Assembly: GCF_001280125.1 (NCBI RefSeq)
Contig: NZ_LGEG01000171.1
Coordinates: 1 to 64,000 of the forward strand
Direction: 5' to 3'
Source: Streptomyces sp. NRRL F-6492
GTDB lineage: Bacteria > Actinomycetota > Actinomycetes > Streptomycetales > Streptomycetaceae
Length of the DNA stretch: 64,000 nucleotides
In this document: positions 26,543 to 33,532 of the stretch, one piece after another
Numbering within the stretch: position 1 is the first letter of the stretch
How the letters are laid out: the number at the start of each line of letters is the position of its first letter
The notes under the pieces: model-generated
Database searches by the model: none
The model's input: only the letters and a program-made list of their open reading frames with translations
What the model was told of the DNA's origin: nothing
Translations under genes and position numbers: made by a program

Positions 26543-26935
26543 ATGAGCGAATACAACATCCACGCCGGATTCCGGGAGCAAGAGGTCCCCAGTGCCACCC
26601 TCGCGCAGGCCCTGTGGGAAGAACTCGAAACGACTTTCGGGATCGGGTTCACCGACAACAGCACCAGCTTCGGCCCGTCCTTCACCTGGGGTGACGGGGA
26701 CCGCTGGTTGACCGTCTGGGTTCCGGTGATCCCGGACAAGGACGAGCCGGACCACTCCCACCCGGCCCGGATCACCGCCAACCAGACGGACACGGACGCC
26801 TTCGCGCACCAGGTCTTCGAGGCCCTGGACGCGACCGGCCGCTACTCGCTCTTCATGATCGAGGACGACTGGCAGATGGTCCGGACGAACTCGGACCTCG
26901 CCCGCGCCCAGTGGGACGAGACCCACGGGGACTGA
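26543..26935 (+). CDS. Probable immunity protein for the RHS nuclease tip
   Basis: A 130-residue acidic soluble protein beginning MSEYNIHAGFREQEVPSATL, with a predicted alpha-beta layout and many Asp/Glu residues (DKDEPDHSHPARITANQTDT, MIEDDWQMVRTNSDLARA). I recognise no named family. The case for immunity is positional: it begins eight bases after the toxin stop codon, its GAGG ribosome site overlaps the toxin's TGA, it is small and acidic, and a very strong terminator follows. Immunity proteins usually bind and block the cognate tip in the cytoplasm. It could instead be an unrelated small protein. Confidence 0.7.
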   Translation: MSEYNIHAGFREQEVPSATLAQALWEELETTFGIGFTDNSTSFGPSFTWGDGDRWLTVWVPVIPDKDEPDHSHPARITANQTDTDAFAHQVFEALDATGRYSLFMIEDDWQMVRTNSDLARAQWDETHGD

Positions 26936-26952
26936 GTCCCCGCTCCGAACCG

Positions 26953-26997
26953 AAAGGCCGGTGCCCCGTACGGATCCCGTACGGGGCACCGGCCTTT
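26953..26997. terminator. 20-bp perfect-stem terminator closing the toxin locus
   Basis: AAAGGCCGGTGCCCCGTACG at 26953-26972 pairs without mismatch with 26978-26997 across a five-base loop, followed by T. The A-start and TTTT-end make it look bidirectional. It ends the toxin-immunity transcript. Confidence 0.85.
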
Positions 26998-27132
26998 TCA
27001 CGCCCACGCGGCCCACTCACCCGATGTGGCGCACCGTACCGACAGCGCGTTCCACGTCATCGTCACGGAACCGCAGAAGCGCGGGGTTCCCGGCGTCCAA
27101 CTCCACGACTTCGCGAAGGCCTCGGACCGTCC

Positions 27133-27816
27133 CTACGACGCCGGGCGCGAGGGCCGGCCCCCGCCGGGCCCGGCGGCCGGGGCGTCGGGTCCGCGGGCGA
27201 GCCGGGCCGCCGCCACGACCGGATCCCCCTCCTTCGCGCGCTCGACGGGTTCGGAGCACTCCAGGATCCCCGAACCGTCGACGACCCAACTGGTCGCGCG
27301 GCCCGTCGTCCGCTCGCCGTTCCCGCAGGTGTACCGGAAGTCTGCGACGACCTGTTTCACCCAGGAGCAGTTCACGAAGGTCCCGGCGCCGTCCACGGCG
27401 GTGTCGTCCCTCCGGGGGTCCGGCGCGGTTCGGCGGACGTCGGTGAACGCGTCGGCGCCGGCGGTGTCCCCGGCGTCCCCGGCGTCCCCGGCGCGGACGC
27501 CCGGCGAGTGGAGCACGGCCTTCGCGTCGATCCTCGGCCCCTTCTCGAAGGCGACCGCGACGCGCGGCGTGTGGAGCGGCGTCAGCTCGTGCGTGAGCGA
27601 GCCGCCGCCCTTGCCGAGCGTCTGCTTCTCGGCGACGCCCGTCAGGACGTCCCGTCTGTCCACGTCGAACCACACGCAGGTGCCGTTCCCGCACGCGGGG
27701 CCGGCCGTCGGGGCCGTCCTGGCGACCGGCTCGCCGCCGTCGGACGTGCAGGCGCCCGCGCCCGCGAGCAGCGCGGCGACGACACCTGCCGCGAGGCAGC
27801 CCTTTTCGATCCTCAT
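27133..27816 (-). CDS. Putative secreted lipoprotein, unknown function
   Basis: A 227-residue exported protein. MRIEKGCLAAGVVAALLAGA then GACTSDGG is a lipoprotein signal with the modifiable Cys at residue 23; the -3 Ala makes the lipobox weaker than ideal. After a Thr/Pro linker, CGNGTCVWFDVDRRDVLTGV and later FVNCSWVKQVVADFRYTCGN contain four cysteines that could form two disulfides. I do not recognise the family. ATG at 27816 has GGGGGGAACGA upstream, a strong site. The last 30 residues become Gly/Pro/Arg-rich. It converges on the toxin-immunity operon. The 135 bp between its stop and the terminator hold no gene I can support. Confidence 0.65.
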   Translation of the reverse strand: MRIEKGCLAAGVVAALLAGAGACTSDGGEPVARTAPTAGPACGNGTCVWFDVDRRDVLTGVAEKQTLGKGGGSLTHELTPLHTPRVAVAFEKGPRIDAKAVLHSPGVRAGDAGDAGDTAGADAFTDVRRTAPDPRRDDTAVDGAGTFVNCSWVKQVVADFRYTCGNGERTTGRATSWVVDGSGILECSEPVERAKEGDPVVAAARLARGPDAPAAGPGGGRPSRPAS

Positions 27817-28100
27817 GTTCGTTCCCCCCTGGACCACTGGTCGACGGCGGGGTCGACGCTGCCCGTTCGGGCCCCCGCCCGGCAAGGGAGTGGAGCCGTT
27901 TCTGAGGTCGGAGAGGGCGCGGCGGCCGGAGACGACCGGGACCGCGGCCGCCGGGTCGCCCCGTCCGGGGAGCCACGGCCCGGCGGGGTCGGGTTCCCCG
28001 CCCGGACGCGGGATCCGCGGGGCGCGAGGGGTGTCGCAGCCGTGCTACCCGGCGGTAATCCGCGGCTCCGTCCGCGACTCGGGGGAGTGGTACGGGCACC

Positions 28101-28949
28101 GTCACGACGTTCGATCCCGTCACCGAGCACGAGAGGACCCGCGCCGCCCTGTCCGCCGCGATCCCGCGCCTGGCCGGGCTGTCGCGCGCCGTCCCCGATC
28201 CGGACGCGGCATCGGGCGTCCCGGTGTGGTCGGTCGGCGACGTCGGCACGCACCTGGCGGCCGTCTACCTCGCGTACACCTCCCTTGTCCCGCCCGACGG
28301 GACGACGGAGCGGGACGGCGTCCCGCCGTCCGGCGAGGGGACGTTCGCCGAGCGGATCACGGCCATGAACGCCCGGTCCGTGACCCTGTTCGACCGTGCG
28401 GAACGCGCGAAGACGGCCGACTTCGTCGCCGAGCGCGGCGAGACGTTCCTGCGCGCCACCGAGGGCCTGCCCCCGGACACCCCCGTCTCCGCGCCCTGGT
28501 ACGGGGAAGTGCCGTTCACCCTGGCGACGGTGACCGGCCTGATGCTCAGCGAGACCCTGGTGCACGGTCTGGACGTCGCGCGCGGCGCCCGCCTCCCGTG
28601 GCCGATCGGCCAGGACGAGGCGCGTCTCGTCCTGGGGCAGTCGATGCCGACGATGATGACGGCCGCCCTGGACCCGGTGGAGGCACGGGGCGTGAGCATC
28701 GCGTTCGACCTCGCGATCAAGGGGGGCCCGCGCCTCGCGGTCGTCTTCGGCGACGGGACGGTGACGGTGACCCGCGATGCCCCGCCGCGCGCCTACGACT
28801 GCCGGATCGTCGCGGACCCGGTCACCTTCCTCCTGGTCTCCTTCCGCCGCACGCCGATCTGGAAGGCGGTCGCGAGCGGGCGGATGAGAGCCGGCGGCCG
28901 CAGGCCGTGGCTGGCCACGCGGCTCGGCAGGCTCGTCGCCGCCCCCTGA
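28101..28949 (+). CDS. Mycothiol-dependent maleylpyruvate isomerase-type protein, start codon unclear
   Basis: Coding similarity runs from about 28101 and gives a DinB-like four-helix N-terminal domain (TEHERTRAALSAAIPRLAGL, VPVWSVGDVGTHLAAVYLAY, then GLMLSETLVHGLDVARGARL). It is followed by an SCP2-like C-terminal domain (FDLAIKGGPRLAVVFGDGTV, GRMRAGGRRPWLATRLGRL). This is the MDMPI layout, whose members bind metal and mycothiol; many are of unknown function. The complete N-terminal domain has no ATG, GTG or TTG ahead of it: the expected start triplet at 28101 is GTC, with GGGGGAG 13 bases upstream. The first usual start in frame is GTG at 28224, which would cut off the first helix. The start may be non-standard, mutated or misread. 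Confidence 0.7.
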   Translation, partial: VTTFDPVTEHERTRAALSAAIPRLAGLSRAVPDPDAASGVPVWSVGDVGTHLAAVYLAYTSLVPPDGTTERDGVPPSGEGTFAERITAMNARSVTLFDRAERAKTADFVAERGETFLRATEGLPPDTPVSAPWYGEVPFTLATVTGLMLSETLVHGLDVARGARLPWPIGQDEARLVLGQSMPTMMTAALDPVEARGVSIAFDLAIKGGPRLAVVFGDGTVTVTRDAPPRAYDCRIVADPVTFLLVSFRRTPIWKAVASGRMRAGGRRPWLATRLGRLVAAP

Positions 28950-28958
28950 ACCAGGCCG

Positions 28959-29438
28959 TCAGGCCGTCGCCCGCAGCCGGTCCAGCTCGTCGCCGATCGC
29001 CTCCCGCAGCGCGTCGTGCCGAGGGCCGAGCCGGAACCGCTCCTCGCTCCACCGGCCGGGCGGGTACAGCCACACCGGCTTGCCCACCAGCCCGGCCGGT
29101 TCCCACTCGAACCGCGGCCACACATGGGCGTGCAGGAACGGATCGGTGTTTCCGAGGATCTCCAGGTTGACCCGGCGGAAAGCCGGATCCCGACGCCGGC
29201 AGACCCGCTCGACGGCCTCGCCGAGCAGATCCATCCCGGTGAGGAACGCCAGCCGCTTCGCCCTCGGCAGCTCGGACAGCCGCCGGACGCCCGGGTCGTC
29301 CACGAGGAGCACCGAGTAGCCCGGCAGGAACTGCACGTCGCCGATCGCCGCGAAGGCCGCGTCGAGCCGCCGCAGCACCGTCGGGTTCTCGCCCCGCAGC
29401 GCGGCCCCGATCCGGTCCGCCCGCCAGTCGCCCGTCAC
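28959..29438 (-). CDS. HIT-superfamily nucleotide hydrolase (Ap4A hydrolase-like)
   Basis: A 159-residue cytosolic enzyme of the histidine-triad superfamily. The core reads VQFLPGYSVLLVDDPGVRRL, then NLEILGNTDPFLHAHVWPRF. The triad is represented by HAHVWPR instead of the canonical HVHVHxx, as in the diadenosine tetraphosphate hydrolase-like subgroup of actinobacteria. The catalytic middle His is retained, but the third His is replaced by Trp. The start is GTG at 29438, ten bases after the VanZ stop, so the two genes are probably cotranscribed. The substrate is not certain. Confidence 0.8.
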   Translation of the reverse strand: MTGDWRADRIGAALRGENPTVLRRLDAAFAAIGDVQFLPGYSVLLVDDPGVRRLSELPRAKRLAFLTGMDLLGEAVERVCRRRDPAFRRVNLEILGNTDPFLHAHVWPRFEWEPAGLVGKPVWLYPPGRWSEERFRLGPRHDALREAIGDELDRLRATA

Positions 29439-29448
29439 GCCCGGGAAC

Positions 29449-30126
29449 CTACCGCTCGGCGGCCAGGGCCCGCTCGGAGCCCTTCTGCCGGACGGGGCGC
29501 CGCTGCCACCACCGGCGCCCGACGCGCGGGTGCACCGCGCGGCCGAGACGCCGCCCGACGAGCAGGTAGCCGAGCAGCGCGCCGGTGGTGTTGAGCATGA
29601 CGTCGTCGATGTCGAAGGCGCGCCCCGTGATGAGGGCGCCCTGGACCAGCTCCACGAGCAGCATCGTCACGATCGTGAGCAGCGCCACGCGCACCACACC
29701 GCGGGTCTTGCGCGAGAACAGCGGCAGCAGCACGCCGAACGGCACGCCGAGCAGGATGTTGCCGCCCAACTGCTTCACCGTCTCCAGGAACGCCGGCTGC
29801 TCCAGATAGGCGCGGATGGAGCTGCCCGGCTTCAGATTGCTGTGGGTGAGGGGCACGGACGCCGGCGACGCGTTCAGGGTGAGCTTGGCCAGGACGATCG
29901 CGAACGCCACCATCCCCACGAGGGCGACCAGCGCCACCAGTACCCGGACCACCCGGCCCGGCCGGCGCGGCTCCGCCGCCTCCCGGCGCGGCTCCGCCGC
30001 CTCCCGGCGCGGCTCCGCCGCCTCCCGGGGCGGCTCGGGAGGCGGCGCGGGTGCGGCGGGTACGGGATCGCCCGCCTTGGTCCCCACGGTTCCGTCCACG
30101 CTCCGGTCACGTCTCCACATCTTCAT
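29449..30126 (-). CDS. VanZ-family membrane protein
   Basis: A 225-residue membrane protein. A cytosolic N-terminal tail (about 1-62) contains three and a half copies of EPRREAA and many prolines. Hydrophobic helices follow: VRVLVALVALVGMVAFAIVL, GGNILLGVPFGVLLPLFSRK, VALLTIVTMLLVELVQGALI and DIDDVMLNTTGALLGYLLVG. The NILLGVPFG and DIDDVMLNTTGALLGY signatures are diagnostic of VanZ-like proteins, named after a teicoplanin-resistance protein but mostly of unknown role. ATG at 30126 follows GGGGGCGGAA. It is divergent from the DUF4230 gene and probably cotranscribed with the HIT gene. Confidence 0.88.
   Translation of the reverse strand: MKMWRRDRSVDGTVGTKAGDPVPAAPAPPPEPPREAAEPRREAAEPRREAAEPRRPGRVVRVLVALVALVGMVAFAIVLAKLTLNASPASVPLTHSNLKPGSSIRAYLEQPAFLETVKQLGGNILLGVPFGVLLPLFSRKTRGVVRVALLTIVTMLLVELVQGALITGRAFDIDDVMLNTTGALLGYLLVGRRLGRAVHPRVGRRWWQRRPVRQKGSERALAAER
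29963..30025. repeat. Three 21-bp tandem repeats inside the VanZ gene
   Basis: Three identical 21-bp units, each containing CGGCGCGGCTCCGCCGCCTC, begin at 29963, 29984 and 30005. They encode the EPRREAA heptads of the VanZ N-terminal tail, so a copy-number change keeps the frame. Confidence 0.9.
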
Positions 30127-30302
30127 GTTCCGCCCCCATCGTCGGGCCCTCTCCGAGGGGGTGCGGCTACCCGGGAAGCGAAGCCGCAACCCATGCGCGC
30201 CGGAGCGCCGCGACAACGGCCACAACCGACCCGGGCGCCCCAACCGGACGTGGACGCGGCGGAGTTCCGCATGGCCGGAAGCAGGGCGGGCACGAGACGC
30301 GC

Positions 30303-30986
30303 ATGGGAGACGACACAGAGAGCAGACCTCCGCGCGAACGCCGGCGCCCCGGGCGTGCCACCCGTGGGTGGCCCGTCCTCGCCGCCGTGCTCCTCGCCCT
30401 GATCCTGGTGCTGGTCCTGCTGGGCCGGTTCTTCCAGCCACCGGGCCTGGGCGACCTTTTCGGAAGCGAGACCAAGGACCGCTCCGGACCCGCCGTGCTG
30501 AAGTCGATCCAGGACATGAACCGCCACGAGGGCGCCGCCGGCTCCTACCAGGTCGTGGTCGACCTGGAGAAGGACGCCCGGTTCCTGCCCGACGCGATCC
30601 GCGGCACCCGCACGCTGTACGTCGCCGCCGGCAGCGTCAGCGCCTACGTAGACTTCTCGGGCATCGGCGGGAACGCCGTCGCCGTCGACGAGGAACGCAC
30701 CACCGCGACCCTCCGCCTGCCGCACGCCCAGCTGGCCCGGCCGTTCCTCGACCCCGAGCGCTCCTACACGGTGTCCAAGCAGCGGGGGCTCCTCGACCGG
30801 CTGGGCGACCTCTTCTCCGACAACCCGGCGAACGAGCAGGCGGTCAACGTCCTCGCCGCCCAGCGCATCGGCGAGGCCGCGAAGGAGAGCGACCTCACCA
30901 CCCGGGCGGAACGCAACACCACCGCCATGCTCCAGGGCCTCCTGCGCGCCCTCGGCTTCGAGAAGGTCACCGTCACCTACGGCTGA
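30303..30986 (+). CDS. DUF4230 membrane-anchored protein
   Basis: A 227-residue protein with a charged N-terminal tail (MGDDTESRPPRERRRPGRAT), a single membrane helix at about 24-43 (VLAAVLLALILVLVLLGRFF) and an extracytoplasmic domain. The domain reads VLKSIQDMNRHEGAAGSYQV, then TRTLYVAAGSVSAYVDFSGI and ends in RALGFEKVTVTY. This matches DUF4230, a family of unknown function whose members usually have one helix and a beta-rich outer domain. ATG at 30303 is the first residue of the family-like region; the ribosome site is weak. It is divergent from VanZ and 210 bp upstream of ybdK. Confidence 0.85.
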   Translation: MGDDTESRPPRERRRPGRATRGWPVLAAVLLALILVLVLLGRFFQPPGLGDLFGSETKDRSGPAVLKSIQDMNRHEGAAGSYQVVVDLEKDARFLPDAIRGTRTLYVAAGSVSAYVDFSGIGGNAVAVDEERTTATLRLPHAQLARPFLDPERSYTVSKQRGLLDRLGDLFSDNPANEQAVNVLAAQRIGEAAKESDLTTRAERNTTAMLQGLLRALGFEKVTVTYG

Positions 30987-31196
30987 GCGCAGGCCCCCGG
31001 ACTCCGTTCCGCACCGGCGGAGTTGGGGGCGAGTGCGACGCGAAGCGGGAAAACGCCTGCTGAGAGGCGCGACGCGAAGTGCGTCGGAGACGCGGAAGTG
31101 GGCATACGCGGGAGAAAGCACCTGCCCCGCACCGCTCCCCGCCCCTTCCGGCGGCGGCCGGCGGCGCGGGGCCGTCACTGACGTAGGGGAGAGTCG

Positions 31197-32294
31197 ATGC
31201 GCACGGTAGGAGTCGAGGAAGAGCTGATGCTCGTCAACGCAAGGACGGGCGAACCGTTCGCAGTGTCGTCGGCGGTACTGGCGTCGGCCGCCCTGCGCGG
31301 CGGCGAGGCGGGGGAGGTCTTCGAGAAGGAGCTGCACCAGGAGCAGCTGGAGTTCTCCACCCAGCCGCTGACGGACATGGGGGAGATGCGCAAGGAGATC
31401 GTCCGGTGGCGGGGCGAGGCGCTGCGGTACGCCCGGGAGTCCGACGCGGTCGTCGCCGCGCTCGCCACCTCGCCCGTCCCCGTCGAGCCGTCCCGCCACC
31501 GGGGCGAGAGGTACCGGTGGATGGCCGAGCAGTTCGCCCTCACCACCAAGGAGCAGCTGACGTGCGGCTGTCACGTCCACGTCGCCGTGGACTCCGACGA
31601 GGAGGGGGTCGCCGTCCTCGACCGGATCCGGCCCTGGCTCTACCTCCTGAACGCGCTCAGCGCGAACTCCCCGTTCTGGCAGGGGGAGGACAGCGGGTAC
31701 AGCAGCTACCGCAGCCGGGTCTGGAACCGCTGGCCGTCGGCCGGGCCGTACGAGCTGTTCGGCAGCCCGGAGGTGTACCACCAGCAGGTCGAGGCCATGG
31801 TGGAGAGCGGCGTCCTGCGCGACTCCGGCATGATCTACTTCGACGCCCGTCTCTCCGCGAACTACCCGACCGTGGAGATCCGGGTCGCCGACGTCTGCCT
31901 GGAGGCCGACACCACCGTGCTCATCGCGACCCTCGCCCGGGGTCTCGTGGAGACCGCCGCCCGGGCCTGGCGTGACGGCGAGCCCCCCGCCCCCCTCTCC
32001 GCGGGGCTCCTGCGGCTCGCGTCCTGGCGCGCCGCCCGGTCCGGCCTCCGGGGGCCGCTGCTCCACCCGCTCACCCTGCGGGAGACCTCCGCCGAAGAGG
32101 CGTTCGAAGCCCTCCTCGACCACGTCGAGGAGGCCCTGGCGGACACCGGCGACCTCGACGACGCGCGGAAGGGGATCGCCGCGCACCTGGCCCACGGCGG
32201 CGGGGCGGACCGCCAGCGCGCCCTGCGCGACGAGGGCCTCGACCTCCACGAGGTCGTGAAGGCCTGCGCCCGGATCACGACCGCCGGCGAGTGA
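31197..32294 (+). CDS. ybdK: YbdK-type carboxylate-amine ligase (weak glutamate-cysteine ligase family)
   Basis: A 365-residue cytosolic ATP-grasp-like ligase of the GCS2 family. Signatures are MRTVGVEEELMLVNARTGEP at the N-terminus (acidic ATP/metal-binding strands), FEKELHQEQLEFSTQPLTDM, TCGCHVHVAVDSDEEGVAVL and SANYPTVEIRVADVCLEADT. E. coli YbdK has only weak glutamate-cysteine ligase activity, and the true substrate of the actinobacterial group is unknown. GGGGAGAG precedes ATG at 31197. A strong terminator follows, so it is probably a single-gene unit. The 210 bp upstream hold no gene; there is a CGACGC/GCGTCG hairpin at 31070-31086. Confidence 0.87.
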   Translation: MRTVGVEEELMLVNARTGEPFAVSSAVLASAALRGGEAGEVFEKELHQEQLEFSTQPLTDMGEMRKEIVRWRGEALRYARESDAVVAALATSPVPVEPSRHRGERYRWMAEQFALTTKEQLTCGCHVHVAVDSDEEGVAVLDRIRPWLYLLNALSANSPFWQGEDSGYSSYRSRVWNRWPSAGPYELFGSPEVYHQQVEAMVESGVLRDSGMIYFDARLSANYPTVEIRVADVCLEADTTVLIATLARGLVETAARAWRDGEPPAPLSAGLLRLASWRAARSGLRGPLLHPLTLRETSAEEAFEALLDHVEEALADTGDLDDARKGIAAHLAHGGGADRQRALRDEGLDLHEVVKACARITTAGE

Positions 32295-32303
32295 AGGACC
32301 CGA

Positions 32304-32352
32304 ACGGCCCGGAGCGCCCCCCCCCGTGGAAAGGGGCGGCGCTCCGGGCCGT
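32304..32352. terminator. Hairpin after ybdK
   Basis: ACGGCCCGGAGCGCC at 32304-32318 pairs perfectly with 32338-32352, a 15-bp stem with a 19-base loop, ten bases past the ybdK stop codon. It also faces the end of the DUF4235 gene at 32379. Confidence 0.8.
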
Positions 32353-32378
32353 CGTGCGGTGTGCCGCGCGATACGGGA

Positions 32379-32645
32379 TCAGGCGGGCCAGGTGCCGGTC
32401 ACCCGGCGCACCGCCGTGGCCCCGCCCCGGTCGACGGCGGCCTTCACCAGGGCGAAGATCGCGCCGTGCAGCGCCGCGGCGATCAGGACCTCCCCCCAGC
32501 CCCGGTGCTCGTCGGTGGCGTCGGGAGTGTCGTCGTCGTGCCCCAGGATCTGCCACGTCTTCTTGAACGCGGCTCCCGCGAGCACACCGGTCCCGGCGCT
32601 CACGGCGAGCGAGAGCGGCTTGAAGACGAGGCGTGACGGTTTCAT
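32379..32645 (-). CDS. DUF4235 family small protein
   Basis: An 88-residue protein starting MKPSRLVFKPLSLAVSAGTG, with FKKTWQILGHDDDTPDATDE and RGWGEVLIAAALHGAIFALV. These are the hallmarks of DUF4235, a widespread actinobacterial family of unknown function with two weak membrane helices (about 8-27 and 60-78) around a charged loop. ATG at 32645 follows AAGGAAG. It is co-directional with, and 68 bp downstream of, the unknown gene at 32714. Confidence 0.85.
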   Translation of the reverse strand: MKPSRLVFKPLSLAVSAGTGVLAGAAFKKTWQILGHDDDTPDATDEHRGWGEVLIAAALHGAIFALVKAAVDRGGATAVRRVTGTWPA

Positions 32646-32713
32646 GGTGTTTCTTCCTTTCCTCAGGTCACTGCCCCGGCTACCCCGGCGGCCGACCCGC
32701 ATGCGCCCCGCGA

Positions 32714-33532
32714 TCAGTGGTGCTGCCGCCGGGCGAGCCGGGCGGCCCTGTACGCGCGGACGGGGTCCCGGTGCGGGCCCGCGACCGGCTGCCAGGTGCC
32801 GTCGCGGTCGACGTACGGGTACCACCGCCCGTCCGGGCCGTGGCGCAGCTGCACCCCGGCGGGCGGGTCGGTGAGCCGGTCGCGGCGGCGTTCGACCGGC
32901 GTGCCCGGGAAGGGGCGCAGCGGCCGGATCGCGGTCTCCGCCCCGGCGAGCGCGGCCGGGTCCGCGGGCCGGGGGGAGAGACAGGCGGCGGCGCCGTGCG
33001 GACCGCCGTGGTGGTAGGCGGCGGTGAGGCGCCGCATCAGGAGGGGCGTGAGGCCGAGATGGGCGGCCGCCGTCTCCCCGTGCTCGCCGCCCGCGCCGAC
33101 GGTGAAGCGGACGATGTCGGCGACGGTGTCGTGGACCTCGGGGACGTGGCCCTGGAGGAGCGCGGTGGCGCGCCGGGCGGCGTCCCGGACGAGCGCGCGC
33201 AGCACGGCGAGGTCCGGCAGCGGGGCGGGCGGTTCGGCGGTGATCGCGTCGAGGAGCGGCGCGGTGCCGTGGAGGTCGAGCGGCGGGAGCGGGGGCAGGG
33301 CCCCGGTCCGCACCCCCTGCGTGGGGAGGAGCGGCGCCCGGTCGGCCGCGGACGACGCGGGTACGGCTCCGCCCGCCGGAGCCCCGGGGGACGGAACCGC
33401 CCCGGACGGCGGGCCCGCCGGGGCCGTCCGTCCGGTGGTCACGGTGTCGCCCTCCACGTCCTCGACGGGAGGGCGCGTACGGGCCGGGTGTCCGGCGGCG
33501 GTGGCGCCCCGACGGGGCGGGATCGTGGTCAT
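32714..33532 (-). CDS. Unknown protein translationally coupled to the SNF2 gene
   Basis: A 272-residue protein I do not recognise. Residues 1-85 are Pro/Ala/Gly-rich and probably disordered. Residues about 85-205 look helical (LPDLAVLRALVRDAARRATA, TVADIVRFTVGAGGEHGETA, LMRRLTAAYHHGGPHGAAAC). The C-terminus GRWYPYVDRDGTWQPVAGPH followed by RAYRAARLARRQHH is basic and aromatic and could bind nucleic acid. Its ATG overlaps the stop codon of the SNF2 gene (ATGA), so the two are made together and probably act together. There is no signal peptide or membrane helix. Confidence 0.6.
   Translation of the reverse strand: MTTIPPRRGATAAGHPARTRPPVEDVEGDTVTTGRTAPAGPPSGAVPSPGAPAGGAVPASSAADRAPLLPTQGVRTGALPPLPPLDLHGTAPLLDAITAEPPAPLPDLAVLRALVRDAARRATALLQGHVPEVHDTVADIVRFTVGAGGEHGETAAAHLGLTPLLMRRLTAAYHHGGPHGAAACLSPRPADPAALAGAETAIRPLRPFPGTPVERRRDRLTDPPAGVQLRHGPDGRWYPYVDRDGTWQPVAGPHRDPVRAYRAARLARRQHH

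Noticed and set aside
27017..27132. Minus-strand protein-like end (LREVVELDAGNPALLRFRDD...) between the lipoprotein gene and the toxin terminator
   Set aside because: Reads like the C-terminus of a lost gene, but it is too short, has no start and matches no family I can name.
31070..31086. CGACGC/GCGTCG hairpin upstream of ybdK as a riboswitch or attenuator
   Set aside because: A six-base stem only, with no further conserved structure; too weak to call.
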